A stretch of DNA of 59,932 nucleotides from an uncultured Verrucomicrobiota bacterium (GCA_903856725.1 CAIOCT010000112.1:1-59932); one strand, 5' to 3'; counted from the stretch's first letter, positions 29,915 to 39,096 are shown. Program-made: numbers and translations. The notes: generated by a model not told the origin, from the sequence alone.

Positions 29915-30808
29915 GTGTTACGTTTTACGTTTCTGCTTCGTTTTCTATCTCTCCTGTTGCTAGGCGGGTTGGCCTTGGAGTGGTCGGGCTGTAGTGGCAG
30001 TGAGCGTCTTTCTTACGCGACGGAAGTAGATGAGCCAGCCTATCGTGAAGGTCAGGCGTTGCTTAAGTCCGGGCGCTGGCAGGAGGCGCTCAATGCCTTT
30101 CTCAAGGTCATTGATCGGCGTGGGGAGGATGCCGCGGAATCGCATTTGGAATTAGGCTTACTTTATTTGCAGCACATCAACGATCCGCTCTCGGCAATTT
30201 ATCATTTCCGCAAGTATCTCGCTCTGCGGCCCAACAGCCCACAAGCCGCGTTGATTAAACAACGCATTGATGCCGCCACCCGAGAATTTGCACGTACGCT
30301 ACCAGCGCAACCTTTGGAAAATAAGCTGCAGCGAATCGATCTCGTGGCGGCGCTCGATCGTCTCAAACAGGAAAATGGTGCCCTCAAGCAAGATCTCGCT
30401 GATTTGAAAGCTAACCGAAGTGAGGCGGCCCAGACGCCCGCCGCAGAAACGGACCATGCGATCACTCCCGCAGCATCGGGTAATTTTAATTTTTCAGCGG
30501 AGAATACCCCCGTCGTACGGACTAGGCCGTTGCCGAGCACGGGACCGCGACCCAAGGCGGTTGCACCTAAAACTAACTCCACTCCGGTTTCGCGGCCTAA
30601 CGCTCAAGCTAAGCCGGCACTCGCTGCTCCAGTGAATCAGCCGGCGGGGGTGCGACAACACACCGTCAAAGCTGGGGACACATTATTTAAGCTCGCGCAG
30701 CAATATTATGGTAGCCGGGCTAAATGGCGCGATATTTTCTCCGCCAATAGAAATGTGATGAAGAGTGAATCTGATTTAAAGGCCGGGATGGTTTTAAGAA
30801 TTCCCTAG
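29915..30808 (+). CDS. Probable lipoprotein with TPR-like region, coiled coil and LysM domain
   Basis: About 297 residues with the GTG start at 29915 (a TTG at 29891 is an alternative; longer frames would run over kdsD). It has a hydrophobic signal segment (LLRFLSLLLLGGLALEW) followed by SGC-SG, a plausible lipobox. Next come a TPR-like stretch (YREGQALLKSGRWQEALNAF and so on), a short coiled coil (LDRLKQENGALKQDLADL), a Pro/Ala-rich linker and a C-terminal LysM domain (HTVKAGDTLFKLAQQYYG). It is probably a cell-wall-binding envelope protein; its exact role is unknown. Confidence 0.8.
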   Translation: MLRFTFLLRFLSLLLLGGLALEWSGCSGSERLSYATEVDEPAYREGQALLKSGRWQEALNAFLKVIDRRGEDAAESHLELGLLYLQHINDPLSAIYHFRKYLALRPNSPQAALIKQRIDAATREFARTLPAQPLENKLQRIDLVAALDRLKQENGALKQDLADLKANRSEAAQTPAAETDHAITPAASGNFNFSAENTPVVRTRPLPSTGPRPKAVAPKTNSTPVSRPNAQAKPALAAPVNQPAGVRQHTVKAGDTLFKLAQQYYGSRAKWRDIFSANRNVMKSESDLKAGMVLRIP

Positions 30809-30897
30809 GAGCGAAGTTTTTTGCAGCTTAGGCGCGGGCGCATTGCTGATCGGCGAAGGATCGCACCAATTGCTTTGCGTTCAGGGTGAGTTAAAAA

Positions 30898-31347
30898 CTA
30901 CCCCGTATACTCCGCCCAACTTGAGCTGGTCTCAGTGATACGCACGCGTTCGACGCGCACCCCAGCGGCAATTGCGAAATCACCTTTTCGATTGGTCGCC
31001 GCGAGGGCTCGAGTCAGCTCGTTGTAGACTGTTCGTGCCATGATTTCCGTCGTGGGGTCGGTGTGCGCGAAAGGGATAAGGCGCTCGCCGTGCTTTTCTT
31101 GATAGAAGGCAAAATGGGGATCGTCGGTATTGACGGCTAGGGCGTGATCCCAGCTATCGATAAAAACTTGGAGTGCTAATTTCACGGCCTTGAAATCGCA
31201 AACCATGTCATTCGCATCAAGTGTGTCTGCCGCTAGGACAACTTCGACGCGTCGACTATGACCGTGGGGGAAGCGGCATTTCCCGGGGTGCTTTGCAAGA
31301 ATATGGCCACTTTCAATTTCGAAAATTTTGCCGATTCGATAAGTCAT
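30898..31347 (-). CDS. queD: 6-carboxytetrahydropterin synthase-type protein QueD
   Basis: Makes 6-carboxy-5,6,7,8-tetrahydropterin from dihydroneopterin triphosphate, an early step of the queuosine precursor pathway. It is 149 residues. Zinc ligands are His15 and the HGH pair (His28, His30); the catalytic cysteine is Cys24 in HPGKCRFPHGH; SWDHALAVN carries the second catalytic His. It starts 3 bp after the hemN stop codon, so the two are co-transcribed. A role as a pterin-synthase relative is possible, but the presence of queF in the window supports queuosine synthesis. Confidence 0.9.
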   Translation of the reverse strand: MTYRIGKIFEIESGHILAKHPGKCRFPHGHSRRVEVVLAADTLDANDMVCDFKAVKLALQVFIDSWDHALAVNTDDPHFAFYQEKHGERLIPFAHTDPTTEIMARTVYNELTRALAATNRKGDFAIAAGVRVERVRITETSSSWAEYTG

Positions 31348-31350
31348 AAC

Positions 31351-32775
31351 TTAAATAGTTTTAGAAAAGCCACCGGGGCGCTTGGTGAGGTGAGCATCAA
31401 AGCGCATCGCGATGATGCGCAGAAAAAGTCGACCCAAGGGAGTGACGGCGAGCCCTTGGGGCTGGCGAACCAGTAATTGGTCGTTCTCTAAATCAGCGAG
31501 CGAGGCTAATTCGGTCGCGTAGGTGGTGGCAAAATCAAGTCCGAGTTGCTGCGAGAGTTGGGCGAAATTAATTTCCTTGCCGCACATAATAGCCGATATG
31601 ATTAGCCGGCGGTGACGGTCGTCGCTACTGAGGAGGTAGCCGCGTTCAATGGGTAGTCGGCCCGCTTCGAGGGCGGCAATGTAATCGGGTAAGTCTTTAT
31701 GGTTTTGCCGAAATGCGCCGGATGTCTCGGAAATTGAGGACATGCCAAAGCCGTAGAGTGAGGCGCCCGCACGTGTGGTGTAACCTTGGAAATTGCGGTG
31801 GAGGGTGCCGGCGGCAAACGCCAGGGCGAGCTCATCATTCGGTCGAGCGAAATGGTCCATCCCAATCTGGGCATAACCTGCCGCGGTCAATTTCTCGACC
31901 GCGGTCATTAGCATAGCGAGCTTCTCTTCAGTTGTGGGCAATTGCGCCCGATCATCAAAGATTTTTTGGGCAGGCTTGATCCACGGAACGTGTGCGTAGC
32001 TAAAGACAGCCAGGCGATCCGGGTTGAGGGCGATTATCTCGTCGAGAGTTTGGCTGAATGTCGCCGCCGTTTGCAGGGGGAGACCATAGATTAAATCGAC
32101 GCTAATTGATTGAAAGCCCGCTTCGCGTAGCCAGGTAATGGCCTGGGCGGTTTGCGCTAAGGGCTGCCAGCGGTGCACCGCGAGTTGTACTTCGGGGTTG
32201 GTATCTTGTACTCCAAGGGAGGCACGATTGCAGCCGAGTCGGCGAAAGGCTTCGACGTGCTCTTTAGTTAAACGGCGTGGGTCTATTTCCACCGAATTCT
32301 CAGAGTGAGAGTCGAATTTAAAGTGGCGGTGAATCGCGGTCCCTAAGCGATCGATTTCGGCCGGTGGCAAGAAGGTGGGGGTGCCACCGCCAAAGTGCAG
32401 CTGGGTGACGGGTCGGGCTGAATTTAGGAGAGGGGCAGTCAGGGCTAGTTCTTTTTCAAGCCAAGTGACGTATTCTCCCGCGGACGCTAGTCGCTTAGTT
32501 ATGACGGTGGTGCATCCGCAATACCAGCAGAGCGTCTCACAAAACGGCAGATGGAAGTAGAGGGAGAGCGGTCCTTCTGCTGGCTGCGGGGCGGCCGCGG
32601 ATAAGTTACGATTATCGTGGGCAATTTCGGCAAATAGCGCCGGCCGATCAATCGACTCTGAAAATTGTGGAGCCGTCGGGTAAGAGGTATAGCGAGGGCC
32701 AGGAATATTATATTTCCGGACAAGCTCGAGCGCAGGCGCGATCGCGGCTTGGACGGTGTTGCGTGGTGACACCAT
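31351..32775 (-). CDS. hemN: Oxygen-independent coproporphyrinogen III oxidase
   Basis: Radical-SAM decarboxylase converting coproporphyrinogen III to protoporphyrinogen IX in haem synthesis, 474 residues. The radical-SAM cysteines are in FCETLCWYCGC (CxxxCxxC plus the extra Cys typical of true HemN). The N-terminal PGPRYTSYPTAPQF and the LHFGGGTPTF, RASLGVQDTNPEVQ and GMDHFARPNDELA segments are characteristic of authentic HemN rather than HemW. A TATGAT hexamer lies 9 bp before the ATG on the minus strand. It leads a hemN-queD unit. Confidence 0.95.
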   Translation of the reverse strand: MVSPRNTVQAAIAPALELVRKYNIPGPRYTSYPTAPQFSESIDRPALFAEIAHDNRNLSAAAPQPAEGPLSLYFHLPFCETLCWYCGCTTVITKRLASAGEYVTWLEKELALTAPLLNSARPVTQLHFGGGTPTFLPPAEIDRLGTAIHRHFKFDSHSENSVEIDPRRLTKEHVEAFRRLGCNRASLGVQDTNPEVQLAVHRWQPLAQTAQAITWLREAGFQSISVDLIYGLPLQTAATFSQTLDEIIALNPDRLAVFSYAHVPWIKPAQKIFDDRAQLPTTEEKLAMLMTAVEKLTAAGYAQIGMDHFARPNDELALAFAAGTLHRNFQGYTTRAGASLYGFGMSSISETSGAFRQNHKDLPDYIAALEAGRLPIERGYLLSSDDRHRRLIISAIMCGKEINFAQLSQQLGLDFATTYATELASLADLENDQLLVRQPQGLAVTPLGRLFLRIIAMRFDAHLTKRPGGFSKTI

Positions 32776-32901
32776 AAGGCTGCCATCATAGCCAAACGGA
32801 GTGGGTGCGACTACGCATATCTTGTCTAAGATTAGGCAGTGCTTGAGGGGAGCGGGGAGAAGCGATCAGGCTCTCCCGTTCGACCGAGAGCAATCAGTGG
32901 A

Positions 32902-34134
32902 TTAGCCGGCGAAGAATTTTTGGATCGTCTGCAGGGTAGCGACGAGTCGTTCGATCTCGGCTTCGGTATTATAGAGATAAAAACTAGCGCGAGAAGTTGA
33001 GCTGAGTCCCAGTTTACGCATCAGTGGCTGGTTGCAGTGGTGCCCGCCGCGTAAAGCAACGCCTGCTTGGTCGGCCATGGTAACGACATCATGGGCGTGC
33101 ACGCCGGGGAGATCGAAGCTAATAACACCGCTGCGATGCTGAGCTGGTCCCAGCATGCGAATGCCCGGAATTTCGTTGGCCAGTCGGGCGTAGGCGTGTG
33201 CCGCTAATTTCTCATCGTGTTGTGCAATGGCCTCGCGGCCGAGATCGTCGAGATAGTCCATGGCGCGAGCCAGCGCGATGACATCAGCAATATTAGGTGT
33301 GCCCGCCTCAAATTTCTGTGGAGCTGGGGCCCACTTGCTTTCAAAATACTCCACGCTGGAGATCATGCTGCCGCCACCGCGGTAAGGCGGCATAGCCTCG
33401 AGTAATGCCTTGCGGCCGTAGAGTAAGCCGACCCCGGTTGGGCCACACATTTTGTGACCGGAGACAGCGAGAAAATCACAATCCATGGCGCGGACATCGA
33501 TCGGCATATGGCCGGCGCTTTGGGCGGCATCCACTACGGAGATTGCGCCCACTTTTTTGGCGGCGGCGCAGAGCGCGGCTGCGGGGTTGATGACGCCGAG
33601 TGTATTTGAGACGTGCGTGAACGCGAAAATTTTCACCTCGGGCGTGAGGACTTGGTCCAGCTGAGTGAGGTCGAGCAGGCCCGTGTCGCCGGCGACGACG
33701 GGAAGATAGCGCAGCTTGGCGCCGGTGCGGCGGGCGAGTAGCTGCCATGGCACCATGTTCGAGTGATGCTCCATTTCCGTCAGGAGAATGATGTCACCCG
33801 CCTTGAGGTTTTTATCGCCCCAGGCATGGGCGACGAGGTTGATGCTGTCGGTGGTCCCGGCGGTGAAGATGATTTCTCCTGCTTCGGCGGCATTAAGAAA
33901 TTGAGCGCTGCGCTCTCGGGCCGCTTCGTAGGCAAAAGTAGCCCTCATCGAAAGGGTGTGAATGCCGCGGTGGACGTTAGCGTTGTCGCGCTGGTAATAA
34001 TTTACCAAAGCATCGATAACACACTGCGGTTTTTGGGACGTGGCCGCATTATCGAGGTAGACGAGCGCTTGGCCGTTAACCTGTTGATTAAGGATCGGGA
34101 AATCGGCGCGAATATTCTGCCAGGCGGGATTCAT
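32902..34134 (-). CDS. sufS: Cysteine desulfurase SufS
   Basis: PLP enzyme releasing sulfur from cysteine for Fe-S cluster assembly, 410 residues. PLP-binding and catalytic regions are VVDAAQSAGHMPIDV, the Schiff-base lysine in AVSGHKMCGPTGVG, and the active-site Cys in the C-terminal RGGHHCNQPLM. The group II (SufS/CsdA) form is shown by this context. It follows sufU by 6 bp and is surely co-expressed. The SufBCD scaffold genes are elsewhere. Confidence 0.95.
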   Translation of the reverse strand: MNPAWQNIRADFPILNQQVNGQALVYLDNAATSQKPQCVIDALVNYYQRDNANVHRGIHTLSMRATFAYEAARERSAQFLNAAEAGEIIFTAGTTDSINLVAHAWGDKNLKAGDIILLTEMEHHSNMVPWQLLARRTGAKLRYLPVVAGDTGLLDLTQLDQVLTPEVKIFAFTHVSNTLGVINPAAALCAAAKKVGAISVVDAAQSAGHMPIDVRAMDCDFLAVSGHKMCGPTGVGLLYGRKALLEAMPPYRGGGSMISSVEYFESKWAPAPQKFEAGTPNIADVIALARAMDYLDDLGREAIAQHDEKLAAHAYARLANEIPGIRMLGPAQHRSGVISFDLPGVHAHDVVTMADQAGVALRGGHHCNQPLMRKLGLSSTSRASFYLYNTEAEIERLVATLQTIQKFFAG

Positions 34135-34140
34135 GTGCTT

Positions 34141-34596
34141 TTAGTCGCTTGGTTTTTCGGTGGTCGCGGGTTGCGCGTCGCCTTTGGCTGCATTGAGAGC
34201 CGCATGCCAGCCGAGGGTGGCGCATTTAATCCGGGCCGGGAATTGATGAACGCCGGCGAGGGCTGCGAGATCCGACATATCATCATCGCCGACCTTCCCG
34301 GTGGTGACCATTTGGTGGAGATGGGCGTAGATCACTTCGGCCTCGGCGATAGTCTTGCCCTTGAGGTTGACGGTCATGAGCGAGGCACTGGCTTTGGATA
34401 TGGCACACCCACTCCCTTGGAAACTGACATTGCTGATCCGGTCGCCATCGAGCTGCACGTAGACAGTGATCTGATCGCCGCACATCGGGTTGTTGCCACT
34501 CCCGACGCGGTTAGCGCTGGGCAGCACAGAATAATTCCGTGGGCGGCGGTTGTGGTCTAAAATGACGGACTGATAGAGGTCGGTGAGATCTTGCAT
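34141..34596 (-). CDS. sufU: SufU-type Fe-S assembly sulfur-transfer protein
   Basis: Zinc-dependent sulfurtransferase/scaffold-like partner of SufS, 151 residues. The three conserved cysteines are Cys39 (NPMCGDQ), Cys64 (GSGCAIS) and Cys125 (RIKCATLGW), and Asp41 supplies the fourth zinc ligand in characterised SufU. The spacing between the second and third cysteine is the longer one of SufU, unlike IscU. The ATG at 34596 gives the expected MQDLTDLYQSVILDH start. It leads the sufU-sufS unit. Confidence 0.93.
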   Translation of the reverse strand: MQDLTDLYQSVILDHNRRPRNYSVLPSANRVGSGNNPMCGDQITVYVQLDGDRISNVSFQGSGCAISKASASLMTVNLKGKTIAEAEVIYAHLHQMVTTGKVGDDDMSDLAALAGVHQFPARIKCATLGWHAALNAAKGDAQPATTEKPSD

Positions 34597-34763
34597 CGAC
34601 GAGTGACGTGAATGGCAGAGGCTACGCGGCTGGTCGCGTTTGGCAAACAGAGTTTGTGGGCGTTTAATTGCCCTCAAGTTGTGAAGATGGATGAATGGAG
34701 GGTGTGCTGTGGCCAGTGGAATGAGGTGTCATTTTGGCATTGGCCGATGAGCTTTTGGCTGGT

Positions 34764-34776
34764 TGCTTGGCAAGCA
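34764..34776. promoter_or_regulatory. 13-bp palindrome, candidate operator of the fucosidase gene
   Basis: TGCTTG-G-CAAGCA is a perfect dyad with a single central base, just upstream of a -35-like hexamer and 46 bp before the fucosidase ATG. Its place fits an operator for a sugar-responsive regulator; none is encoded nearby. Confidence 0.5.
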
Positions 34777-34777
34777 G

Positions 34778-34806
34778 TTATCCGTTTCTTCCCCTCTGCT
34801 TATAAT
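34778..34806 (+). promoter_or_regulatory. Sigma-70-like promoter of the fucosidase gene
   Basis: A perfect -10 hexamer TATAAT lies at 34801-34806 and a weak -35 (TTATCC) at 34778-34783, with the ideal 17-bp spacer. Transcription would start near 34813, giving a leader of only about 10 nt before the ATG and no Shine-Dalgarno. The rest of the 226-bp gap back to sufU shows nothing else clear. Confidence 0.55.
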
Positions 34807-34822
34807 AAACCCCACTCGCGCT

Positions 34823-36325
34823 ATGGAACGTACTATCCGCACTTTCGTCTTAACAGCCTTACTGGCCCTGATCGCAGCTGATCAGACATCGATTTCAGCT
34901 GCTGCTGCTGAGCCGCATTATCAAGCCAACTGGGCTTCGCTTGATGCGCGACCAATGCCGGAATGGTATCGTGATGCTAAATTTGGGGTATTCATTCACT
35001 GGGGTGTCTATTCAGTGCCGGCCTGGGGTAAAGTGGGTCAGTATGCCGAATGGTATGGAAATTACATCGCAAGCTCGAAACCGGAGCATGCGGTGTGGCG
35101 TGAATATCATGCCAAAAACTATGGCGCTGATTTCCCCTACAAAGATTTCGCGCCCGCGTTTAAGGCGGAGTTATTTGATGCGCGGCAGTGGGCAGATATT
35201 TTCGCCCGAGCGGGGATTAAATATGTAGTACCGACTTCCAAGCATCACGAAGGGTTTGCGCTTTGGCCCAGTGCTGAGGCCAGCCGGACTTGGGGCCGGC
35301 CGTGGAACGCGATGGAGATTGGACCCAAGCGAGATTTGCTCGGTGAGCTCGCTACGGCTACCCGTGCGCGGGGTTTAAAGTTTGGATTCTATTATTCACT
35401 TTATGAGTGGTTCAACCCGCTCTGGCTCAAGGATCGCGCCCGTTATGTGGCTGAGCATATGACGCCCCAATTTAAAGACGTCGTGACCCGTTACGCTCCT
35501 GATATTATTTTTGCGGATGGCGAGTGGGATATGCCCTCGGCCGATTGGAAAAGTGAAGCACTGCTGGCGTGGCTTTTCAACGAGTCGCCCTCCCGTGCGG
35601 AGGTCGTAATTAATGATCGTTGGGGTAAGGAAAGTCGCCACAAGCATGGCGGTTACTGGACGACAGAATATGCCGCCGGGTTAAAAGATGGCACGCATCC
35701 TTGGGAGGAGAGTCGCGGCATGGCGTACTCTTATGGTCTTAATCGCGCAGAGCGCGTGGATGATTACCGGCCATCGCGGGAATTTATTTTGGTGCTGATC
35801 GATCTGGTCAGCCGAGGCGGTAATCTTCTCCTGGATATTGGGCCGGCAGCTGACGGCACGATTCCTCCTCTCATGGAGCAACGGTTGCTGGAAATCGGCG
35901 ACTGGCTCAAGGTCAACGGAGAAGCTATTTATGGCACCCGCACGGCCGGACGCTCGTGCCAATGGACGGAGGGTCAGCGGGCTAAGCAAGAGTACGGCGA
36001 ATTTATGGTTAAATATAATCTGCTCGACCAAGTCGGCCAACAACCGCGGGCTGGGATGGCGGTGAAGCAGGTATTTTTCACCAAAAAAGCTGACGCGCTT
36101 TATGCGATTAGTATTGGTTGGCCCGGTGCGCAGTTGGTGTTGCGCGATGTGACGGTCCCTCCCGGAGCAATTGTTACGATGTTAGGTGTGCCAGGCGCGC
36201 TCACGACCAGTCTCAATGGGACTACGCTGACGATCACCACCCCTCGGCTTGAGCCGGATGCGGAGCCGTGTCGGCATGCCTATGCCTTTAAAATTACTGG
36301 GGCAACAGTTAGCGCTGAAAAGTAA
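34823..36325 (+). CDS. Secreted alpha-L-fucosidase (GH29)
   Basis: Glycoside hydrolase releasing terminal alpha-L-fucose from glycans, 500 residues. A signal peptide covers about 1-27 (TIRTFVLTALLALIAA ... AAAA). The GH29 barrel shows PEWYRDAKFGVFIHWGVYSVP, SKHHEGFALWPS, FYYSLYEWFNP, and the nucleophile aspartate in IIFADGEWDMP; GGNLLLDIGPAADGTIP is the conserved end of the barrel. A C-terminal beta-sandwich follows. The start is set at ATG 34823, which exposes the signal peptide and follows a TATAAT promoter. The gene stands alone; fucose catabolism and transport genes are not in the window. Confidence 0.94.
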   Translation: MERTIRTFVLTALLALIAADQTSISAAAAEPHYQANWASLDARPMPEWYRDAKFGVFIHWGVYSVPAWGKVGQYAEWYGNYIASSKPEHAVWREYHAKNYGADFPYKDFAPAFKAELFDARQWADIFARAGIKYVVPTSKHHEGFALWPSAEASRTWGRPWNAMEIGPKRDLLGELATATRARGLKFGFYYSLYEWFNPLWLKDRARYVAEHMTPQFKDVVTRYAPDIIFADGEWDMPSADWKSEALLAWLFNESPSRAEVVINDRWGKESRHKHGGYWTTEYAAGLKDGTHPWEESRGMAYSYGLNRAERVDDYRPSREFILVLIDLVSRGGNLLLDIGPAADGTIPPLMEQRLLEIGDWLKVNGEAIYGTRTAGRSCQWTEGQRAKQEYGEFMVKYNLLDQVGQQPRAGMAVKQVFFTKKADALYAISIGWPGAQLVLRDVTVPPGAIVTMLGVPGALTTSLNGTTLTITTPRLEPDAEPCRHAYAFKITGATVSAEK

Positions 36326-36431
36326 TTAGCGAGGGACAGGTCGAACCCGATGCCCGGGCTTGGGTCCTCGCAGATTGCTTCATGACCGTTGCGCGTTAAT
36401 CAACATGGTCCGCGCTGACGCCATTTTGAAA

Positions 36432-36521
36432 TGGCGGAGAGGGAGGGATTCGAACCCCCGGTAGGCTTGCGCCTACACGTGCTTTCCAAGCACGCGCATT
36501 CGACCACTCTGCCACCTCTCC
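36432..36521 (-). tRNA. tRNA-Ser (anticodon GGA)
   Basis: A 90-nt class II tRNA read on the minus strand. The acceptor stem is GGAGAGG/CCTCTCC with discriminator G and an encoded CCA end. The anticodon stem CGTGC/GCACG carries the loop TTGGAAA, giving anticodon GGA for UCC/UCU serine codons. The long variable arm (about GTAGGCGCAAGCCTAC) is typical of serine tRNA, and the T-arm GGGGG-TTCGAAT-CCCTC is intact. Confidence 0.97.
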
Positions 36522-36677
36522 GTGACTGGCCTAAGGGTCGAGTTAAGTTAAAACTCGTCGCTGCGGTCAACGGAAATTCCTCGGCCTTAGCAATCATTCT
36601 ACTAGGACACATTTTCTAATCAAAACCTCCTTGCATGGGATAACTGGCTTGGTAGCTTTCGTTGATTTTTTACTTAA

Positions 36678-37187
36678 ATGGTCACTGCCAACTCCGAGCT
36701 CACATATAACAGCAAAATAGAGGGGGACATCATCGTCACTCGCGCGGATGCGGCTATTAATTGGGTGCGCACCAACTCGATGTGGCCCATGCCGATGGGC
36801 TTGGCCTGTTGCGCGATCGAGCTCATGGCCTCGGCGGCGAGTCGCTTTGATATCGCCCGTTTTGGGGCTGAGGTGATGCGTTTTTCTCCTCGGCAGGCCG
36901 ACTGCATGATTGTGGCTGGGACCGTCACCTATAAAATGGCTCCAGTCGTGCGGCGAATTTATGATCAAATGGCGGCTCCTAAGTGGGTGATTGCGATGGG
37001 CGCCTGCGCCTCCTCTGGTGGTATGTATCGTAGTTATGCTACCCTGCAGGGCGTAGATCGGATCGTGCCAGTCGATGTTTATGTAAGCGGTTGTCCGCCT
37101 CGTCCGGAGGCGCTCCTTGACGCCTTAATGAAGCTGCAGGCGAAGGTCAAACGTGAGCCTGCCGCCTCCCAGCTGCTCCATCCTTAA
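36678..37187 (+). CDS. nuoB: NADH-quinone oxidoreductase subunit B
   Basis: Peripheral-arm subunit holding cluster N2, the last Fe-S centre before quinone, 169 residues. The tandem cysteines are in [11 protein letters not shown], and further cluster ligands are in [11 protein letters not shown] and [11 protein letters not shown]. It is the first gene of the 13.8-kb nuo operon. The usual nuoA does not precede it: the 156 bp between tRNA-Ser and nuoB hold no coding frame for it. The start lacks a Shine-Dalgarno. Confidence 0.97.
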   Translation: MVTANSELTYNSKIEGDIIVTRADAAINWVRTNSMWPMPMGLACCAIELMASAASRFDIARFGAEVMRFSPRQADCMIVAGTVTYKMAPVVRRIYDQMAAPKWVIAMGACASSGGMYRSYATLQGVDRIVPVDVYVSGCPPRPEALLDALMKLQAKVKREPAASQLLHP

Positions 37188-37204
37188 TCTGATTTCCTGA
37201 GCGC

Positions 37205-37825
37205 ATGACCACCGACGTCGATCTTACGACAGCCGTTAGCCAACAATTTCCCTCAGCGTTACCGCGAGCGAGCCTCGACTGCCCTGCTTTCAATAGTTCG
37301 GCAGCGGAGGTTGCTGCGGTATTAAAGTACCTGCGCGATGCTCAAGGCTTCGATTTTTTAACTGATTTGACCGCAATCGACTGGACGGCAGAAAAATCCC
37401 CGCGGTTTACGGTTATTTGGCATCTCTATTCGAGCGAGCAGCACCGCTATGTACGGGTTGCTGCTGACTGCACGAGCGCCACCGAGCCAGTGATGCCGAG
37501 TGTGACCGGATTATGGGCTGGGGCCGATTGGCATGAGCGGGAGTGTTACGATATGTTTGGCATTATTTTTACGGGGCATCCTGATTTACGCCGAATTTTG
37601 ATGTGGGATGGCTATCCTTATTTTCCCCTGCGCAAAGAATTTCCGCTGGCCGGATTACCTGCGGCACTGCCAGATGCAGAAATTTCTGCTGAGACCGGCG
37701 CCGGCGTCATCGCGGCACCGATGGCGGGTGGGCCTTTTGTGGCGACACCCGGTCAACCGATGAGCGCCGCTGAACCTCGCGCCAAAGATGAAGCGTGGAA
37801 TGAGCATTCCGAGAAAACCGTATAA
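37205..37825 (+). CDS. nuoC: NADH-quinone oxidoreductase subunit C
   Basis: The 30-kDa-type peripheral-arm subunit, 206 residues, separate from NuoD (no CD fusion). The signature is ERECYDMFGIIFTGHPDLRRI followed by LRKEFPL. Residues ~155-206 form a Pro/Ala/Gly-rich tail that many short NuoC proteins lack. It lies 17 bp after nuoB and 5 bp before nuoD. Confidence 0.95.
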   Translation: MTTDVDLTTAVSQQFPSALPRASLDCPAFNSSAAEVAAVLKYLRDAQGFDFLTDLTAIDWTAEKSPRFTVIWHLYSSEQHRYVRVAADCTSATEPVMPSVTGLWAGADWHERECYDMFGIIFTGHPDLRRILMWDGYPYFPLRKEFPLAGLPAALPDAEISAETGAGVIAAPMAGGPFVATPGQPMSAAEPRAKDEAWNEHSEKTV

Positions 37826-37830
37826 CTCTC

Positions 37831-39063
37831 ATGGCCACTGATTTTTCATATCCTGATGCTGCGGCCAAAGCGGCGGCCGTGCCCAAAGAGTTTGGGCCAG
37901 AAAAAATGTCGCTATCGATGGGGCCATCGCATCCGTCCACCCATGGCGTGCTGCGCATCCAATTTGAACTCGATGGTGAGATTGTGACTAAGGCTGATCC
38001 GGTCATCGGTTATTTGCATCGCGGCGATGAGAAGATTGCGGAGAACATGACTTATAACCAGTTCGTGCCATATACGGACCGACTGGACTATATCGCGCCA
38101 CTCGCGAACAACATGGCCTATGCCATTGCGGTTGAACGTCTGGCCAAACTGGAAGTGCCGGCGCGCTGTCAAGCTATCCGCGTGCTCACGGCAGAAATGG
38201 CCCGCGTCTCTTCCCATCTCATGGGTCTAGGTGCCTTCGGTATCGATGTCGGCGCGTGGACGGTGTTTATGTATTGTTTCGAGGAGCGCGAGAAACTCTA
38301 TAAGCTCTTCGAAGAGCTGACGGGTGCGCGTTTTACCACGAGCTACAGTCGCATTGGGGGTTTAGCCCGCGATGTGCCTGAAGGTTGGATTCAGCGAGTG
38401 GATGCCTTTACGGATCAGTTCTTGCCGATTCTTGACGAGGTGCTGTCGCTACTTTCACGCAACAAAATCTTTCTCGATCGTACGGTGGGCGTTGGCGTCA
38501 TCGGGCGGGCTGATGCCATTGCTTATGGCCTGAGCGGCCCTAACCTCCGTGGCTCAGGCGTGGCGAATGATCTCCGCAAAGACCGTCCTTATAGCGGCTA
38601 CGAGCAATACGAGTTCGACGTGCCGGTCGGCGCGCAGGGTGATTGTTATGATCGTTATTTATGCCGGGGCGAAGAAATGAAGCAGTCGATTCGCATCATT
38701 CGGCAGATCGTGAAGAATTTCCCGCGCGGTGATTGGTATGCGCCGGACGCGCGCAAAATTTTTGCGCCACCGAAGGAGAAAATTCTTACCTCTATGGAGG
38801 AGCTCATTAATAACTTCATGATCGTCACCGAGGGCCCGCAAATGCCGGTTGGGGAAGTATATTTTGAAGCGGAGAATCCGAAGGGGGCGCTTGGCTTTTA
38901 TATTGTGAGCAAAGGGGGTGGGGTGCCCTATCGGATGAAGATCCGCAGTCCCTCCTTCTGTAATCTGAGCATTCTGCCTAAATTATGTGTGGGTAATTTG
39001 GTGTCCGACGTAGTCGCCATTTTGGGTTCACTCGACTTCGTGATGGGCGAGTGTGATCGCTAA
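37831..39063 (+). CDS. nuoD: NADH-quinone oxidoreductase subunit D
   Basis: The 49-kDa subunit forming the quinone-binding pocket with NuoB, 410 residues. The N-terminal SMGPSHPSTHGVLRI contains the quinone-site histidine; GYLHRGDEKIAE, TSYSRIGGLARDVPEGW and the C-terminal DFVMGECDR are family signatures. The length is normal and the frame intact. Confidence 0.97.
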   Translation: MATDFSYPDAAAKAAAVPKEFGPEKMSLSMGPSHPSTHGVLRIQFELDGEIVTKADPVIGYLHRGDEKIAENMTYNQFVPYTDRLDYIAPLANNMAYAIAVERLAKLEVPARCQAIRVLTAEMARVSSHLMGLGAFGIDVGAWTVFMYCFEEREKLYKLFEELTGARFTTSYSRIGGLARDVPEGWIQRVDAFTDQFLPILDEVLSLLSRNKIFLDRTVGVGVIGRADAIAYGLSGPNLRGSGVANDLRKDRPYSGYEQYEFDVPVGAQGDCYDRYLCRGEEMKQSIRIIRQIVKNFPRGDWYAPDARKIFAPPKEKILTSMEELINNFMIVTEGPQMPVGEVYFEAENPKGALGFYIVSKGGGVPYRMKIRSPSFCNLSILPKLCVGNLVSDVVAILGSLDFVMGECDR

Positions 39064-39096
39064 AAAATTGCCGCGAACCTGACTAACTTACCTGTG

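Noticed and set aside
32855-32877. GGGAGA/TCTCCC hairpin downstream of sufS
   Set aside because: There is no T-tract in the direction of transcription, so it is not supported as an intrinsic terminator.
33763-34560. 265-codon plus-strand open frame
   Set aside because: It is antisense to sufS and sufU, whose catalytic motifs are intact; the translation has no recognisable domain.
36431-36619. Small open frames on both strands over 36400-36619
   Set aside because: They read through the tRNA-Ser gene and have the familiar sequence of tRNA-derived false ORFs (EGFEPP...).
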